Positions 54,056-63,840 of a DNA stretch of 64,000 bases are shown here, in pieces. The notes under the pieces are model-generated. The model did no database searches. It saw only the letters and a list, made by a program, of their open reading frames with translations, and was not told the DNA's origin. The DNA is from Gemmataceae bacterium (GTDB lineage: Bacteria; Planctomycetota; Planctomycetia; Gemmatales; Gemmataceae): the NCBI GenBank assembly GCA_025055795.1, contig JANWVV010000009.1, positions 1 through 64,000 on the forward strand, read 5' to 3'. The stretch's first letter is position 1, and the number at the start of each line of letters is the position of its first letter. The position numbers and the translations under genes are program-made.

Positions 54056-54580
54056 CGCTACTTTGTGCCTGAAATGACCCGCAACTTTGCCCCATTATGA
54101 ACCATGCCTGTTCGCCATGCAAGCACAGTCGACCCCCGGGCGAATCCGTTCACTTATTTCTTCCGGCAATCCATCAACCATCAACACGGGCTTGCTATTT
54201 TACCCCGCTGAACGACGATTACCCCCTTGGACAAAGAAAGCTGGTTGTTATCCGTAAAAGAGTCGGCTCATCTGACTAGCCTGATCTTGTCGGCAAGCGG
54301 TCCGTAAGCAGTGCAACCGCAATTTGCAGCACATGTCGTTGAAGCAGTTGACGCAGGAGTCATGCAAATCTTCTTGACAGCGAAAGTTTTTGGGTTCCGG
54401 CATTCACTTATTTTTCGGTTTTTCGTTGGACAACGATGCTACAGTGTGATGATATATTCAAGCCTTCGGCACAAGGGCAGGATGGTCCATTGCGGTAAGG
54501 TGGTCGTGGCCTCCATCGATACTCCTTCTGCCCCTGCGGACAACGGCCAGAGATCAGGAGCTTTCCAGGAGGGGACGGTC
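54056..54580. other. 525-bp divergent gap
   Basis: Precedes the PHP-domain gene. A TTGACA at about 54373 is present without a clear -10 at the right distance. An in-frame extension of the downstream gene runs back to 54311 but reads as non-coding. No RNA gene is seen. Confidence 0.3.
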
Positions 54581-56983
54581 ATGGGAAACCGTCATTGGGT
54601 TATTTTGAAAGGCGGTGCGGTTTGGGGGGTGCTGCTAGCCAGCGGTATGCTTTGTGCGGAGACGCCTCCGCTGGTAGCCGTGGAGGGTCAGCCATTAGCA
54701 GCCAACGTCCAACGTCTGTTGCAGGCATTGGACTTTCTGGGCGCCCCGCTGGATGCCGCCACGACCACCGCTTTGCACAAGGCCATCGATGCCCAGGATG
54801 CCCGTCGCTTGCAGGAGATACTGGATCCGCACGTGCTGGTGGTGGTCACGTTGAATCCGGAATCACGGGTCAAAGCGATCCGCGGGCCGGCGGTGGCCCG
54901 CCTGCAACAGGCGGGTTACACCCCTGTGCTGATCAAGGTTGTCAACGAAAGTACGGTCCGCAAGGTGCTCAATGTCAGCAGTCCTCAGGCTGGTCCGGTT
55001 TATAGTGACCCGGGCCGTCAGCAGCGGGACCCTCAGGCCGATCCCCGCATCGTCCGCCGGTTCCTGCAGGTGGAGATGTTCCAGTCACCGCCGATGACCC
55101 GCCAGTTAAGCGGACTAGCAGTGGAATACGTCATCGCCCTGATCTATTCCAGCGAAGCGGGGCAGCGCGAGGCCACGCTGGCCTTCGACGTGGGGCAAGG
55201 TACCCAGGATCTGGGCTTCCGGGGCGAAGTGCCCATCCTCTTCGAGGTTCGTCCGGCCGTGGAGGTACGGCTCAAAGTGCGTGACGTCGATGGTACCCCC
55301 ACTGTCGGACGGTTTACCTTCACCGACAAATGGGGCCATGTTTACCCCCCGCAACCCAAGCGCCTGGCCCCTGATTTCTTCTTTCAGCGACAGATCTACC
55401 GGCCCGATGGCGGGACCGTTCGACTGCCTCCGGGCACCTTCACCGTCGAGTATGGTCGTGGACCAGAATATCGCTTATTACGCCGGCAGATCACCATTCC
55501 GGACAAAGGACCTGTTGAATTGAGCTTCCAGTTGGAACGCTGGATCCATCCTGCTGCCTGGGGGTGGTACAGCGGTGACCACCACATCCATGCTGCCGGT
55601 TGTGCCCACTATACCAATCCCACGGAAGGGGTCCTGCCGCAGGACATGTTCTTGCACGTCAAGGGAGAAGGGCTCAACGTCGGCTGTTGCCTGACCTGGG
55701 GACCCTGCTATGAATACCAGCGTCAGTTCTTCGATGCCAGACCCTGGCACCGGAGCGAACCGTTCACCCTGCTCAAATACGACGTTGAGGTCTCCGGTTT
55801 CGGTTCGCAAGCTCTGGGGCACGTCTGTCTGCTCAATCTCAAAGATCAGACCTACCCCGGCTCGGAAGGGACCAAATTCAAAGGCTGGCCAAGCTGGACC
55901 ACCCCTCTGATGCGGTGGGCCAAAGCCCAGGGAGCGGTCACCGGCTACGCCCACTCGGCCAGTGGCCTTGGAGTTAATCCGCAGGAAGCCACGCGTCGCC
56001 TGTTGGAAAGCCTGGACCGGAACAAGGACAATACCGTCAGTGCGGACGAAGCCCGCCAGGGGCTCCTGCCACTGCCCGAACCTTTCGCTGCGATCGACCG
56101 CGATGGCGACGGACGCCTCAATGCCGAGGAACTGCTCCAGAGTGCCCAGCGGACGCTGCGGTTGCTGCCCAATCTGAACATCCCGCAAATGGACGGCATC
56201 GGCGCCCAGGAAGTCTGCGTGACCACTGCCATGGGCGTCTGTGATTTCCTTAGTGCCATGGACACGGATCGCATCCCGGAATGGAACTGCTGGTACCACA
56301 TCCTCAACTGCGGCTTCCCCTTGAAAGTGTCCGGAGAGACCGACTTCCCTTGTATTTCCGGCAGTCGTGTCGGTCAGGGACGGGTCTATGTGCAAATGGG
56401 TAAAATCGAAGCCTTGGATTTCTCTGAATGGTGTTACAATCTGGCTAAAGGTCGCTCCTATGTATCGGATGGTTATGCCCATGCCTTAGAGTTTACCGTC
56501 AATGGTGTGGCTCCGGGGTTTGGAACGGTCGCTCTGACTGCCCCAGGCAAGGTACAAGTTAAGGCCAAGGTGGCCTTTGGGCGCGAAGTCGCTTTGGGTA
56601 CCGCACCCGGAGCACCGGCCCCTACCGGCACCACCCGTCTGGTCGAACTAGTCGTCAATGGCCAACCCGTGGCACGCCAGGAAGTTCCCGCTGACGATCA
56701 AATCCACTTGTTGGAATGGGAAATCCCTATTGCCAAAAGTTCCTGGGTGGCCCTGCGACACTTTCCCCAGATGCATACTAACCCCGTGGAAGTGCTGGTG
56801 GCAGGTAAACCGATCCGTGCGAGTCGGGCCAGTGCCCTGTGGTGCGCCGGCGTCATCGAACAGCTCTGGCGCATGCGGGCCGACCACATCACACCGCAAG
56901 AGCGACCCGAAGCCGAAAAAACCTTCCGCCAGGCGATCGAAATCTACCGCCAGCGAGCGGCCGAAGCCGAGGAAGGAAGCTGA
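54581..56983 (+). CDS. CehA/McbA-type PHP metallohydrolase with EF-hands, exported
   Basis: The 800-residue exported protein has a signal peptide (HWVILKGGAVWGVLLASGMLCAE), an N-terminal domain of unknown fold, a beta-sandwich region and a PHP-type metallohydrolase domain that begins with WGWYSGDHHIHAAGC (about residue 327). That His-x-His is the first metal site of CehA-like hydrolases. Two EF-hand loops follow at about 485-525: DRNKDNTVSADE and DRDGDGRLNAEE, typical calcium ligands. Its role, probably phosphoester or ester hydrolysis outside the cell, is not established. ATG 54581 follows GGAGGGGAC, so an upstream extension is rejected. Confidence 0.78.
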   Translation: MGNRHWVILKGGAVWGVLLASGMLCAETPPLVAVEGQPLAANVQRLLQALDFLGAPLDAATTTALHKAIDAQDARRLQEILDPHVLVVVTLNPESRVKAIRGPAVARLQQAGYTPVLIKVVNESTVRKVLNVSSPQAGPVYSDPGRQQRDPQADPRIVRRFLQVEMFQSPPMTRQLSGLAVEYVIALIYSSEAGQREATLAFDVGQGTQDLGFRGEVPILFEVRPAVEVRLKVRDVDGTPTVGRFTFTDKWGHVYPPQPKRLAPDFFFQRQIYRPDGGTVRLPPGTFTVEYGRGPEYRLLRRQITIPDKGPVELSFQLERWIHPAAWGWYSGDHHIHAAGCAHYTNPTEGVLPQDMFLHVKGEGLNVGCCLTWGPCYEYQRQFFDARPWHRSEPFTLLKYDVEVSGFGSQALGHVCLLNLKDQTYPGSEGTKFKGWPSWTTPLMRWAKAQGAVTGYAHSASGLGVNPQEATRRLLESLDRNKDNTVSADEARQGLLPLPEPFAAIDRDGDGRLNAEELLQSAQRTLRLLPNLNIPQMDGIGAQEVCVTTAMGVCDFLSAMDTDRIPEWNCWYHILNCGFPLKVSGETDFPCISGSRVGQGRVYVQMGKIEALDFSEWCYNLAKGRSYVSDGYAHALEFTVNGVAPGFGTVALTAPGKVQVKAKVAFGREVALGTAPGAPAPTGTTRLVELVVNGQPVARQEVPADDQIHLLEWEIPIAKSSWVALRHFPQMHTNPVEVLVAGKPIRASRASALWCAGVIEQLWRMRADHITPQERPEAEKTFRQAIEIYRQRAAEAEEGS

Positions 56984-57553
56984 TCCCTGCAGTAGTATTG
57001 CCCGAGCATGCCCCACTTTGAAATGATACCACTCTGCGGCCAGGATCCTGACCGCTGGTGTGGAGGGTTCGCGGGCTCGCCGTTTCGCTGGTCCGTGCAG
57101 AAGTTAAACGTTCACAACCGTCCGGTATTGCTCCATAACACCTAGATGGATGGCAGAAGTAAAAGCTCTTACGCTTTTGGACTACTCGACTTTCACACCC
57201 CTGCCTGACAAACAAGGACGACATGCCCCCTGAAACCAGTTCATACGCAAACTTTTTGAACTGGATTTCACACACCACTCCGCTGTAACGTTTCTCTCAA
57301 GCTTACCGGCATATCAAACGGCTAACGTTGTCACACGATCGCCCTTCTACTGCTCCCAGCTTGGCAACCACTCGCTCAAAACGAGGCCTTTTTCTGTTCA
57401 AATTGTCTTGACACTGTGAATCCAGACGCTATGCAGTCCATTCTTCGGTCGGTAGGGGGTGCACCGGACGGAATTCGCCGAGGGATGGTTCCGTTGCCTA
57501 TGGTCAGGACGTGCTCAGGCCAGACCTCAAGCCTAAAGGGGGATTTCGATCAC
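56984..57553. other. 570-bp gap
   Basis: Between two plus-strand genes. AAAAGC-TCTTAC-GCTTTT (about 57167-57184) could form a short hairpin but has no T-run. An alternative GTG start of the next gene lies at 57416. Otherwise nothing is recognised. Confidence 0.3.
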
Positions 57554-57985
57554 ATGTTTCCGTTCAACAAGATTGTGTTGCGTTGCAACAAACCACAGAA
57601 AGCTTTCAACAGAAGCACTGGCCCAGCCCCAGGCCAGCCAGTAGCATGGGTAGCCGTTCTGGCCTTTGTAGTCAGTCCCGGCCTGCTATTAGCCCAGGAC
57701 ATTGTCTACAAGCCGATTGACGTGAATCGCTTGATTGTCCGGCCGAGTCATGCGTCGGCTTCCTTGGCAGAAAAAACCATTCAGCTACTAGGTACCGCCA
57801 CGGCCAATGCCATCGAGAACAACGGTTACGTCAAAACCATCAACAATTTGTTCGGCAAAAAGGTAGTGATTCCCCATACGCAAGCAGGGCCCAGCCCGCT
57901 CCCCGCTCCGACGCTCTTCCCCTCGACACGCTATCCCAACTACAATCAGCCCGTTCCGCCCACCTACCAGCGGATCCGACGCTGA
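57554..57985 (+). CDS. Small exported hypothetical protein
   Basis: The 143-residue product has a basic N-terminus and a hydrophobic segment (VAWVAVLAFVVSPGLLLAQ) ending in an apparent signal-peptidase site. The mature part is short, with VNRLIVRPSHASASLAEKT, an ENNGYVKTINNLFGKK segment and a Pro/Tyr-rich tail. No family is recognised. ATG 57554 follows AAGGGGGA at about 11 nt; an earlier GTG at 57416 would add a hydrophilic lead before the signal and is less likely. Confidence 0.55.
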   Translation: MFPFNKIVLRCNKPQKAFNRSTGPAPGQPVAWVAVLAFVVSPGLLLAQDIVYKPIDVNRLIVRPSHASASLAEKTIQLLGTATANAIENNGYVKTINNLFGKKVVIPHTQAGPSPLPAPTLFPSTRYPNYNQPVPPTYQRIRR

Positions 57986-58632
57986 AGCACGCCTGCTTAT
58001 AACCCTATCTGCAAAAACCAGCTGATGTACGATCAATAGACATGGTGCCCGCTGACCCGGCTAGGGCGGGCAAAACTCATCGCTTTGTGAGACGCATACG
58101 ACCGATGGCAACGGCGAGCTCGGCATGCTAGCCGCATCTAGGCGGCTCAAGCCACGCTAGGACACCCCATCGTGCAAGTTTTTCAAACCATGTTGCCTGT
58201 CATATCGATGTCAATTGTTTGTTGATTGATCTCTACCCGGTTATTCGGCTCTGTCGATAGGGCCTTCGTAGCTTGCAATCGGCCAACTAACAGCGATAAA
58301 GTTGCACTCATCTTCGGCCTTGCAGCCATTCAAACGCTGGTTAGAGACTGCATCGGCATTATCAGGTCAGATAAAATGAAGTTGTTGCATGGGTGGTACC
58401 TCCACATGATTAGTTGAAGGCAGTCTAAAAACTGATTTGTTTAGTATCAAATGTTCAGTTTACTGAAATTATGAATCAAAAAATCAAAAAGTCAAGTGGA
58501 AATTTCTTTTCGTCAATAGGGTTGGTCAGGGCCTGATCAAAAGCTATCGCAAGAGTGGTTTGACGACTGTACACTGTTGTTCGCTCTTCCACCGATCTGC
58601 AGGTGACGCCAGAGTAAGATGGTAAAGACCGA

Positions 58633-58718
58633 TTGTTCAAATTACATGCAGATTTCGCATGTTTTGCATAAAAGGGGCACCTGTGCGTTATAATTAATGC
58701 TTGCGAGTATTTGAACAA
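58633..58718. repeat. 10-bp inverted repeat flanking a promoter box
   Basis: TTGTTCAAAT (58633-58642) and ATTTGAACAA (58709-58718) are perfect inverted copies, centres 76 bp apart. Between them lie ATGCA-type short repeats and a TATAAT box. The arms could be repressor sites that loop DNA or the ends of a small mobile remnant. Confidence 0.6.
58664..58694 (+). promoter_or_regulatory. Candidate promoter upstream of the 58924 hydrolase gene
   Basis: Perfect TATAAT at 58689-58694, with TTGCAT at 58664-58669 (19-bp spacer). The predicted start near 58701 would give a 5' leader of about 220 nt. The spacer is longer than ideal. Confidence 0.38.
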
Positions 58719-58923
58719 CCTAGGTGGGCAGGCCCTTGCAGCGGCTTACTGAGCCTACGCCCCTTGAGGAAGGCCGGATCGCCGCGATATGATCGCTGCA
58801 GTTAGTGTTCTTGTTGCGATTGTGAAAGTGGCACGAGGCAACATTGGTTAGATGACAAAGGTAATAATAATTGGTAGTTTTCGAATAACTGAGAGACAGA
58901 GTGATTGTCGGGGGTGATCGCCG

Positions 58924-60033
58924 ATGTTGGGGGCTGATGCGTATCGCAGGAACCGGATTACGGCTTATGCCATAGCTGGGCCGAGGGTGGTAGTGTGGGT
59001 AGGGCTGGTAGTAGGAGTTATCGGTCCGGGTGCGATGCCGGCAGTGGTCCAGGCAGGGGAGGTGCGACGAGGGGGGACAGCGGCCGAGGTACTAGAAGCC
59101 CAGCGGCAGGGGCAGATCACAGTAGATTCGCACGGCGACGCCGAAGCCGGTGTCGCCGAATTGTATCGGTTCCCCAAGCCGTACACTTTCCGTTATACCC
59201 TGCGATTGCGGCACGAGTTATCCTGCTGCGGCGTGCGGGTGTATGACTTGTGCTTCCCTTCCCCTGTGGTCAGCGACGTGGCAGAGAACAACACGGTGTA
59301 TGCTGAGTTGTTTTTGCCTCCGGGGGCGGGGCCGTTTCCCGCTGCGGTGGTGCTTGACATCATGCAGGGGAACGCCTTGGTGTCGCGGGGCAAGGCATTA
59401 TGGCTGGCCCAGCACGGGGTAGCGGGGCTGGTGGTGCACATGGCCTACTATGGTCCTCGTCGTTCGCCGCAGCGGTCGGTGCGGTTGATCTCCATGGATC
59501 TGGTGCGCACACTTGAGGGGGTACGACAGACGGTACTGGACATTCGCTGCGCCGTTGCCTGGCTGGCGCATCAGTCTTGTTTCGACACTGAACGATTGGG
59601 CCTGGTTGGTACGAGTTTAGGCAGCCTGGTGGGAGCAGTGGCTGCCGCTAATGAGCCACGCCTACGCCATGTCTGCCTGATATTAGGAGGTGGCGGCCTG
59701 GTGGACGCATATGCGGATCACCCTCTGGCCCACCGCTTTCTGCCACCGACCGAGTTGCTGGGAGGCCAGATGGTCTTACGCCTGCTGATCACTCCCATCG
59801 ATCCGCTCACCTACGCCGCACAATTGCGGCGCAAAAACCTGCTTTTAATTTGTGCGGCCCGCGACGACATCGTGCCTCCGCGGGCCGGCCGGCAACTGTG
59901 GGAAGCCACTGGCAAGCCCCGCATCGTATGGTTGGATACCAACCACGTCGGTGCTGCCGCCTACATGCTGCCCATGCTCCAGAACATGACGGAACATCTG
60001 CGGGCAGAGCCGGCCAATCGGGACAGTCGCTAA
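58924..60033 (+). CDS. Alpha/beta-hydrolase family protein, exported
   Basis: The 369-residue protein has an N-terminal export segment (VVVWVGLVVGVIGPGAMPAVVQA). The alpha/beta-hydrolase core has the nucleophile elbow GLVGTSLGSLVG (GxSxG), the acid in CAARDDIVPP and a His in DTNHVGA. The strand pattern PFPAAVVLDIMQG and oxyanion region fit dienelactone-hydrolase or acetylxylan-esterase-like enzymes. Substrate unknown. It is followed after 30 bp by the DUF3754 gene on the same strand, suggesting one transcript. Confidence 0.78.
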   Translation: MLGADAYRRNRITAYAIAGPRVVVWVGLVVGVIGPGAMPAVVQAGEVRRGGTAAEVLEAQRQGQITVDSHGDAEAGVAELYRFPKPYTFRYTLRLRHELSCCGVRVYDLCFPSPVVSDVAENNTVYAELFLPPGAGPFPAAVVLDIMQGNALVSRGKALWLAQHGVAGLVVHMAYYGPRRSPQRSVRLISMDLVRTLEGVRQTVLDIRCAVAWLAHQSCFDTERLGLVGTSLGSLVGAVAAANEPRLRHVCLILGGGGLVDAYADHPLAHRFLPPTELLGGQMVLRLLITPIDPLTYAAQLRRKNLLLICAARDDIVPPRAGRQLWEATGKPRIVWLDTNHVGAAAYMLPMLQNMTEHLRAEPANRDSR

Positions 60034-60063
60034 GCTACCACCTGTGACCGGAAGGAAGTCGCA

Positions 60064-61431
60064 ATGGCTCAATACGCCGAGCGCGAACATTTCATTCCGT
60101 TACGGATCCCTGACCTGGTTGATCTCCTGTGCAGCGATCGGGGACCTGGCGGAAACCACCCCTTGGACGCCGAGGAACAAGCCAGCTTCCGCCGCTTCGC
60201 CGACGCCGCTGCCGCTTGCGTACATGCCCAGTGCCATGCCCATCTGCAGCGTCTGAAAAACGCCTACGCTCCATTTGATCCCGATGCCGACACGCGACCG
60301 TTGCGCCAACTTTCCCCCCAGGAAAGAGCCCATGCCTGCCAGCATCTGCTGGCCGAGTTTTGTCATCTGATGGAGCGGGCCAACTATATCCGCCTGAACC
60401 GGTCAGAAATCGAACAGATTATGCAAGGGGCTAGCGACTGGGGCGTGGACATGGACGTCGAATGGAAATGCTTCGAAATCCTGGAAATTTTCGTGCGTGG
60501 CAAAGGAATCGGCAAACGCCTGCGTCGGCGTTGGTATCGCCTGTTCAAGACCGAAACGGTGACGGTACCCATCTTCCAGCGGGTTGTTCTGGTTGTCAAG
60601 CAGAAGGCCCATCGTCGCCTTGGACGCAATGCCGATACCCAGAGCGTTTTTCTCAAGCTATTTAAAGACATTCCGCAAATGGATATTGAGATGCTGCTGC
60701 CCGGCACGCGGCTGAAAATGCCGTGGAAGGCCCGTTTGCAGCTCGGTGGCTCGGCTGCTGGAACTGTCGGCTATGTCGGTTTCAAACTCAGCTCGACGTC
60801 GCTAAGCGGTCTGACCGCCACTCTGACCGGTGGTGCCGGCCTGTTGGGCCTGCTGACCCTCTATACCCCCTTGGCCCTCATTTTGGGCTACGGCTACAAG
60901 ACCTATGCGAGCTTCCAGACCACCCGCCAGACCTACATGCTCCAGCTGCATCAGAGCCTCTACTACCAGAACCTGGACAATAACGCCGGTGTTTTCCACC
61001 GCCTCATGGACGAGGCCGAGGAACAGGAACTACGGGAAATTCTGCTGGCCTATTTCTACCTGTGGCGCTACGCCCAGGCGGACGGTTGGACCGCTCGAGA
61101 GCTGGATGACTACGTCGAAATGGACCTGGAACGGCGGCTGAACATGAAAGTGGACTTTGAAATCGACGACGCCCTGGCCAAGTTGCGCCGCCTCGACCTG
61201 GTCGAGTGCCGGCAAAGCACGTCTGCCGTCGCTACGGATGAGTTGCTCGCGAGCCAAACCAGCCCCCAGGAACGTTTTCGCGCCATTCCCATCGAACAAG
61301 CCACTCCCAAACTTCTACGCCTGGCTGTCAGCACGGTCTCGGTCAGCGAAACGGTTGGTTCGATTGTCACTGCCGAACTGTCTGACACGCCACCAGCAGG
61401 GGATCGCCACGGGCAATTGGTGCCCCAGTGA
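60064..61431 (+). CDS. DUF3754/TMEM143-family membrane protein
   Basis: The 455-residue product has the TMEM143 pattern: EREHFIPLRIPDLVDLL at the start, VPIFQRVVLVVK, DIPQMDIEMLLPGTRLKMPW and two central hydrophobic segments (GGSAAGTVGYVGF and LTGGAGLLGLLTLYTPLALIL). The second half contains YYQNLDNNAGVFHRLMDEAEEQE, also typical. Homologues occur in mitochondria and many bacteria, with no established function. ATG 60064 follows GGAAGG. It may share a transcript with the hydrolase gene upstream. Confidence 0.83.
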   Translation: MAQYAEREHFIPLRIPDLVDLLCSDRGPGGNHPLDAEEQASFRRFADAAAACVHAQCHAHLQRLKNAYAPFDPDADTRPLRQLSPQERAHACQHLLAEFCHLMERANYIRLNRSEIEQIMQGASDWGVDMDVEWKCFEILEIFVRGKGIGKRLRRRWYRLFKTETVTVPIFQRVVLVVKQKAHRRLGRNADTQSVFLKLFKDIPQMDIEMLLPGTRLKMPWKARLQLGGSAAGTVGYVGFKLSSTSLSGLTATLTGGAGLLGLLTLYTPLALILGYGYKTYASFQTTRQTYMLQLHQSLYYQNLDNNAGVFHRLMDEAEEQELREILLAYFYLWRYAQADGWTARELDDYVEMDLERRLNMKVDFEIDDALAKLRRLDLVECRQSTSAVATDELLASQTSPQERFRAIPIEQATPKLLRLAVSTVSVSETVGSIVTAELSDTPPAGDRHGQLVPQ

Positions 61432-61647
61432 ATCTTCCTGCTGATCGAAACTCTCTTAATAGAAGAAGTCGACTGTTTGCAGCAGCAGGGCGGACGCAAA
61501 ACACAACTGTCGACGTAGCAGACGGGGTCCTATGGGTGATCCGTCAGGCGACCGTAACTCTCGTACAATGGGATTAGACCCGTCAGGCTAGATTGCTTAG
61601 CTTCAGAGTGGCGTTTGCCCGGAGCTGTCCTCGACCCGAATGTCGCC

Positions 61648-62586
61648 ATGCCACGCGATCCTTACGAAGTGCTAGGAGTCTCCCGCAATGCGACGCCGGA
61701 GGAAATCCAGAAGGCGTATCGCAAATTGTCGAAAAAATATCATCCCGACCGTAACCCGGGGGATAAGCAGGCAGAGAACGCTTACAAGGAGGTGCAGGAG
61801 GCATATGAGATTCTGAACGATCCGCAGAAGCGAGCGGACTACGATCGTTACGGTTTCGCGGGTCCGCCCCCCGGCGGTTTTGGCGGTGGTTTTGGTAACT
61901 TTGGCCAGGGCGAGCAGGTGCATCTGGACCCGGAGATGGCGGAAGAATTGTTCCGCCGCTTCATGGGTGGGTTCGGGGGTGGTTTCGGTGGCTTCGGTTT
62001 CAGTAACCTGGAAGATCTGCTCGGTGGGCCCCGCCGGCGGAGTGGCACGGGTACGCGCACGCGGGTACGGGCCACCCCAACCATGGAACCAGTGGAGACC
62101 GAGGTTTCCATCCCCTTCCTCACCGCTGCGTTGGGGGGGACGGTCCCGGTCCGCGTGGGCGAGCGACTCATCGAGGTCAAGGTGCCCGCTGGTATCGAAG
62201 AAGGGAAAAAACTTCGCGTACCGGCCGAAGCTACAGGGGGCCCCGAAGTCCTGCTGAAGATTCATATCGAGCCCCATCCGTACTTCCGGCGTGAGGGCAA
62301 TGACCTGCTCCTGGAAGTGCCTATCAGTGTGGGCGAAGCCATCCTGGGGGGAAGTGTCGAGGTGCCAACCCTGACCGGTGAACGACTGCAGGTCAAAATC
62401 CAGCCGGGAACGTCGACGGGCAAGCGGGCTCGTATACGCGGCAAAGGCATCCAAGGGGGTGATCTGTACCTGGTCTTCAAAGTTCTGGTGCCCCCCACCG
62501 AAGTGGACAGCCGCAGCCGCGAACTGATCCAGGAATTCATGCAACGCAACCCCTACAACCCGCGGGCCAACGTTCCCTGGGCCTGA
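61648..62586 (+). CDS. DnaJ-like co-chaperone without zinc finger (CbpA-type)
   Basis: The 312-residue protein has a J domain (residues 3-70, with the essential HPD in KYHPDRNPG), a Gly/Phe-rich linker (GGFGGGFGNFG) and a C-terminal substrate-binding domain in two parts (VETEVSIPFLTAALGG and GNDLLLEVPISVGEAILGG). It lacks the four CxxCxGxG zinc repeats of DnaJ, as CbpA does. It would stimulate DnaK; dnaK and grpE are not in this window. ATG 61648 begins PRDPYEVLGV, the normal J-domain start. Confidence 0.93.
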   Translation: MPRDPYEVLGVSRNATPEEIQKAYRKLSKKYHPDRNPGDKQAENAYKEVQEAYEILNDPQKRADYDRYGFAGPPPGGFGGGFGNFGQGEQVHLDPEMAEELFRRFMGGFGGGFGGFGFSNLEDLLGGPRRRSGTGTRTRVRATPTMEPVETEVSIPFLTAALGGTVPVRVGERLIEVKVPAGIEEGKKLRVPAEATGGPEVLLKIHIEPHPYFRREGNDLLLEVPISVGEAILGGSVEVPTLTGERLQVKIQPGTSTGKRARIRGKGIQGGDLYLVFKVLVPPTEVDSRSRELIQEFMQRNPYNPRANVPWA

Positions 62587-62692
62587 TAGCCGTTCTGCTC
62601 ACTGATCTCACAACCGGCCTGCTTTTTCTGTCAATTGATGGATTGATTCGCACCGCATAACCAACGTGCAGCAGTATTTGCCGAAGGGACGT

Positions 62693-63082
62693 TTAACGAC
62701 TCTTCGCGTAGGCCTGTCGTTCGAACCAATTATCGAAGTAAGGATGCCGGCCGCGACACCAGGCCCATAAACTTGATAGGCCGTAGGCGGGGAGGAAAAA
62801 CGGTCCCCATAGGCAATATTGGCGGACATGCACCTGTTCATGGGCGCGACAGAAATCCAAGGAAACGGCAGATCGCCCCAGGATGACGTGTCCCAGAGTC
62901 ATCGCCTCGGCCCGGCATACGCGTTCCAGAAACCAGCTGGCCAGGCCGCCATGCACTTCGAGTGCTCCCTGCTGCCAGCGGATACCGCCTCCCCGCCACC
63001 AGCTCGGCAGAATAAATAAACAACCGAGCAAGGTATTCGGTAATGCCCACAAATAAGCAAATAATCGCAACATTCTTGCCAT
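62693..63082 (-). CDS. Membrane-associated hypothetical protein with HExxH motif
   Basis: The 129-residue protein has an N-terminal hydrophobic segment (LFAYLWALPNTLLGCLFIL). It also has HEQVHVRQYCLWG around residue 83, where HExxH could bind zinc. A second hydrophobic stretch (PFFLPAYGLSSLWAW) and a terminal HPYFDNWFERQAY follow. A Glu-containing FERQAY after HExxH resembles minimal zinc peptidases, but the protein is short and its activity is uncertain. ATG 63082 is preferred to a TTG at 63103. The left neighbour is the DnaJ-like gene, convergent. Confidence 0.6.
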   Translation of the reverse strand: MARMLRLFAYLWALPNTLLGCLFILPSWWRGGGIRWQQGALEVHGGLASWFLERVCRAEAMTLGHVILGRSAVSLDFCRAHEQVHVRQYCLWGPFFLPAYGLSSLWAWCRGRHPYFDNWFERQAYAKSR

Positions 63083-63309
63083 TTTTCTGCCTGGATAGTT
63101 CAAACAAACCAGCTTGTTACATTTTAACCAGATCTCTTCATTGAGGATGAGTCAGGGAGGGTGAATTCAACTTGGTTGCTGGATCTATCCAGAATGGAAC
63201 GAGGTAGATGGTAAATGCACCAACCCAACGAGCGATAAAGTGAACAGTTGGTCGGTAATTCCGCTGCCCCGCTTGCAGCGAAACAATAAAATCAAAGGGG
63301 GGAGCAGAC

Positions 63310-63810
63310 GTGGATGCAGGAGAAGTCGACAACCTGATCGGCAAGGGCGACCGACCAGAGCGACGGGACGGCCCGGAGCCGTCGGAACTAAGACGGCTGC
63401 CGCAGGAACCGCGACGCTATACTTTTCCTCCCCATTTGCGACTAAAGCGTGCCGCAGAATTCGAACGATGTTTTGCGCGTCGTCAGTCGGCGGCCGACAA
63501 TGTACTGATTGTCTATGTCTGCGAAAACGGTTCACGGTATCCGCGTCTGGGCTGCGTGGTGTCGCGCAAATGTGGTCGGGCCGTGCGACGGAATCGCTAT
63601 AAGCGGTTACTACGTGAGGCATTCCGGCTACTGCAGCACGATCTGCCCGCTGGGATCGACTATGTGGTATTACCCCGGCCAGGGTCGATGATCCCTTCCC
63701 TTGCAGCGATACAGCGTTCCTTGCTCCGGCTAGCTCGGCGAGCGGTCCGGCAATTGCAAGATAAGGGGTGGCCCCCTCAACCTTCCCCTCCCCAGGCGGC
63801 ATCGTCATAA
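63310..63810 (+). CDS. rnpA: Ribonuclease P protein component
   Basis: RnpA binds RNase P RNA and helps it cut pre-tRNA 5' leaders. The 166-residue protein has the conserved block LRLKRAAEFERCF (RNase P N-terminus), LGCVVSRKCGRAVRRNRYKRLLREAFR (the RNR signature) and DYVVLPRP. The 45-residue N-terminal extension and Pro-rich tail are unusual; most RnpA are about 120 residues. The GTG start follows GGGGGGAG. It is followed after 30 bp by yidD. No rpmH is seen upstream. Confidence 0.9.
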   Translation: MDAGEVDNLIGKGDRPERRDGPEPSELRRLPQEPRRYTFPPHLRLKRAAEFERCFARRQSAADNVLIVYVCENGSRYPRLGCVVSRKCGRAVRRNRYKRLLREAFRLLQHDLPAGIDYVVLPRPGSMIPSLAAIQRSLLRLARRAVRQLQDKGWPPQPSPPQAASS

Positions 63811-63840
63811 TCCCCTCAGGTGTCGGGAGGGCTGCCGAAC

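Larger units (their letters stand above)
57986..58923. other. 938-bp sparse region with a promoter and paired 10-bp arms
   Basis: AT-rich between 58430 and 58720, with A-rich runs such as AATCAAAAAATCAAAAAG near 58474. It carries the TATAAT box and flanking inverted arms listed separately. No gene is supported on either strand. Confidence 0.4.

Noticed and set aside
54311-54580. N-terminal extension of the PHP-domain protein
   Set aside because: ATG 54581 is followed by a normal signal peptide and preceded by a strong ribosome site.
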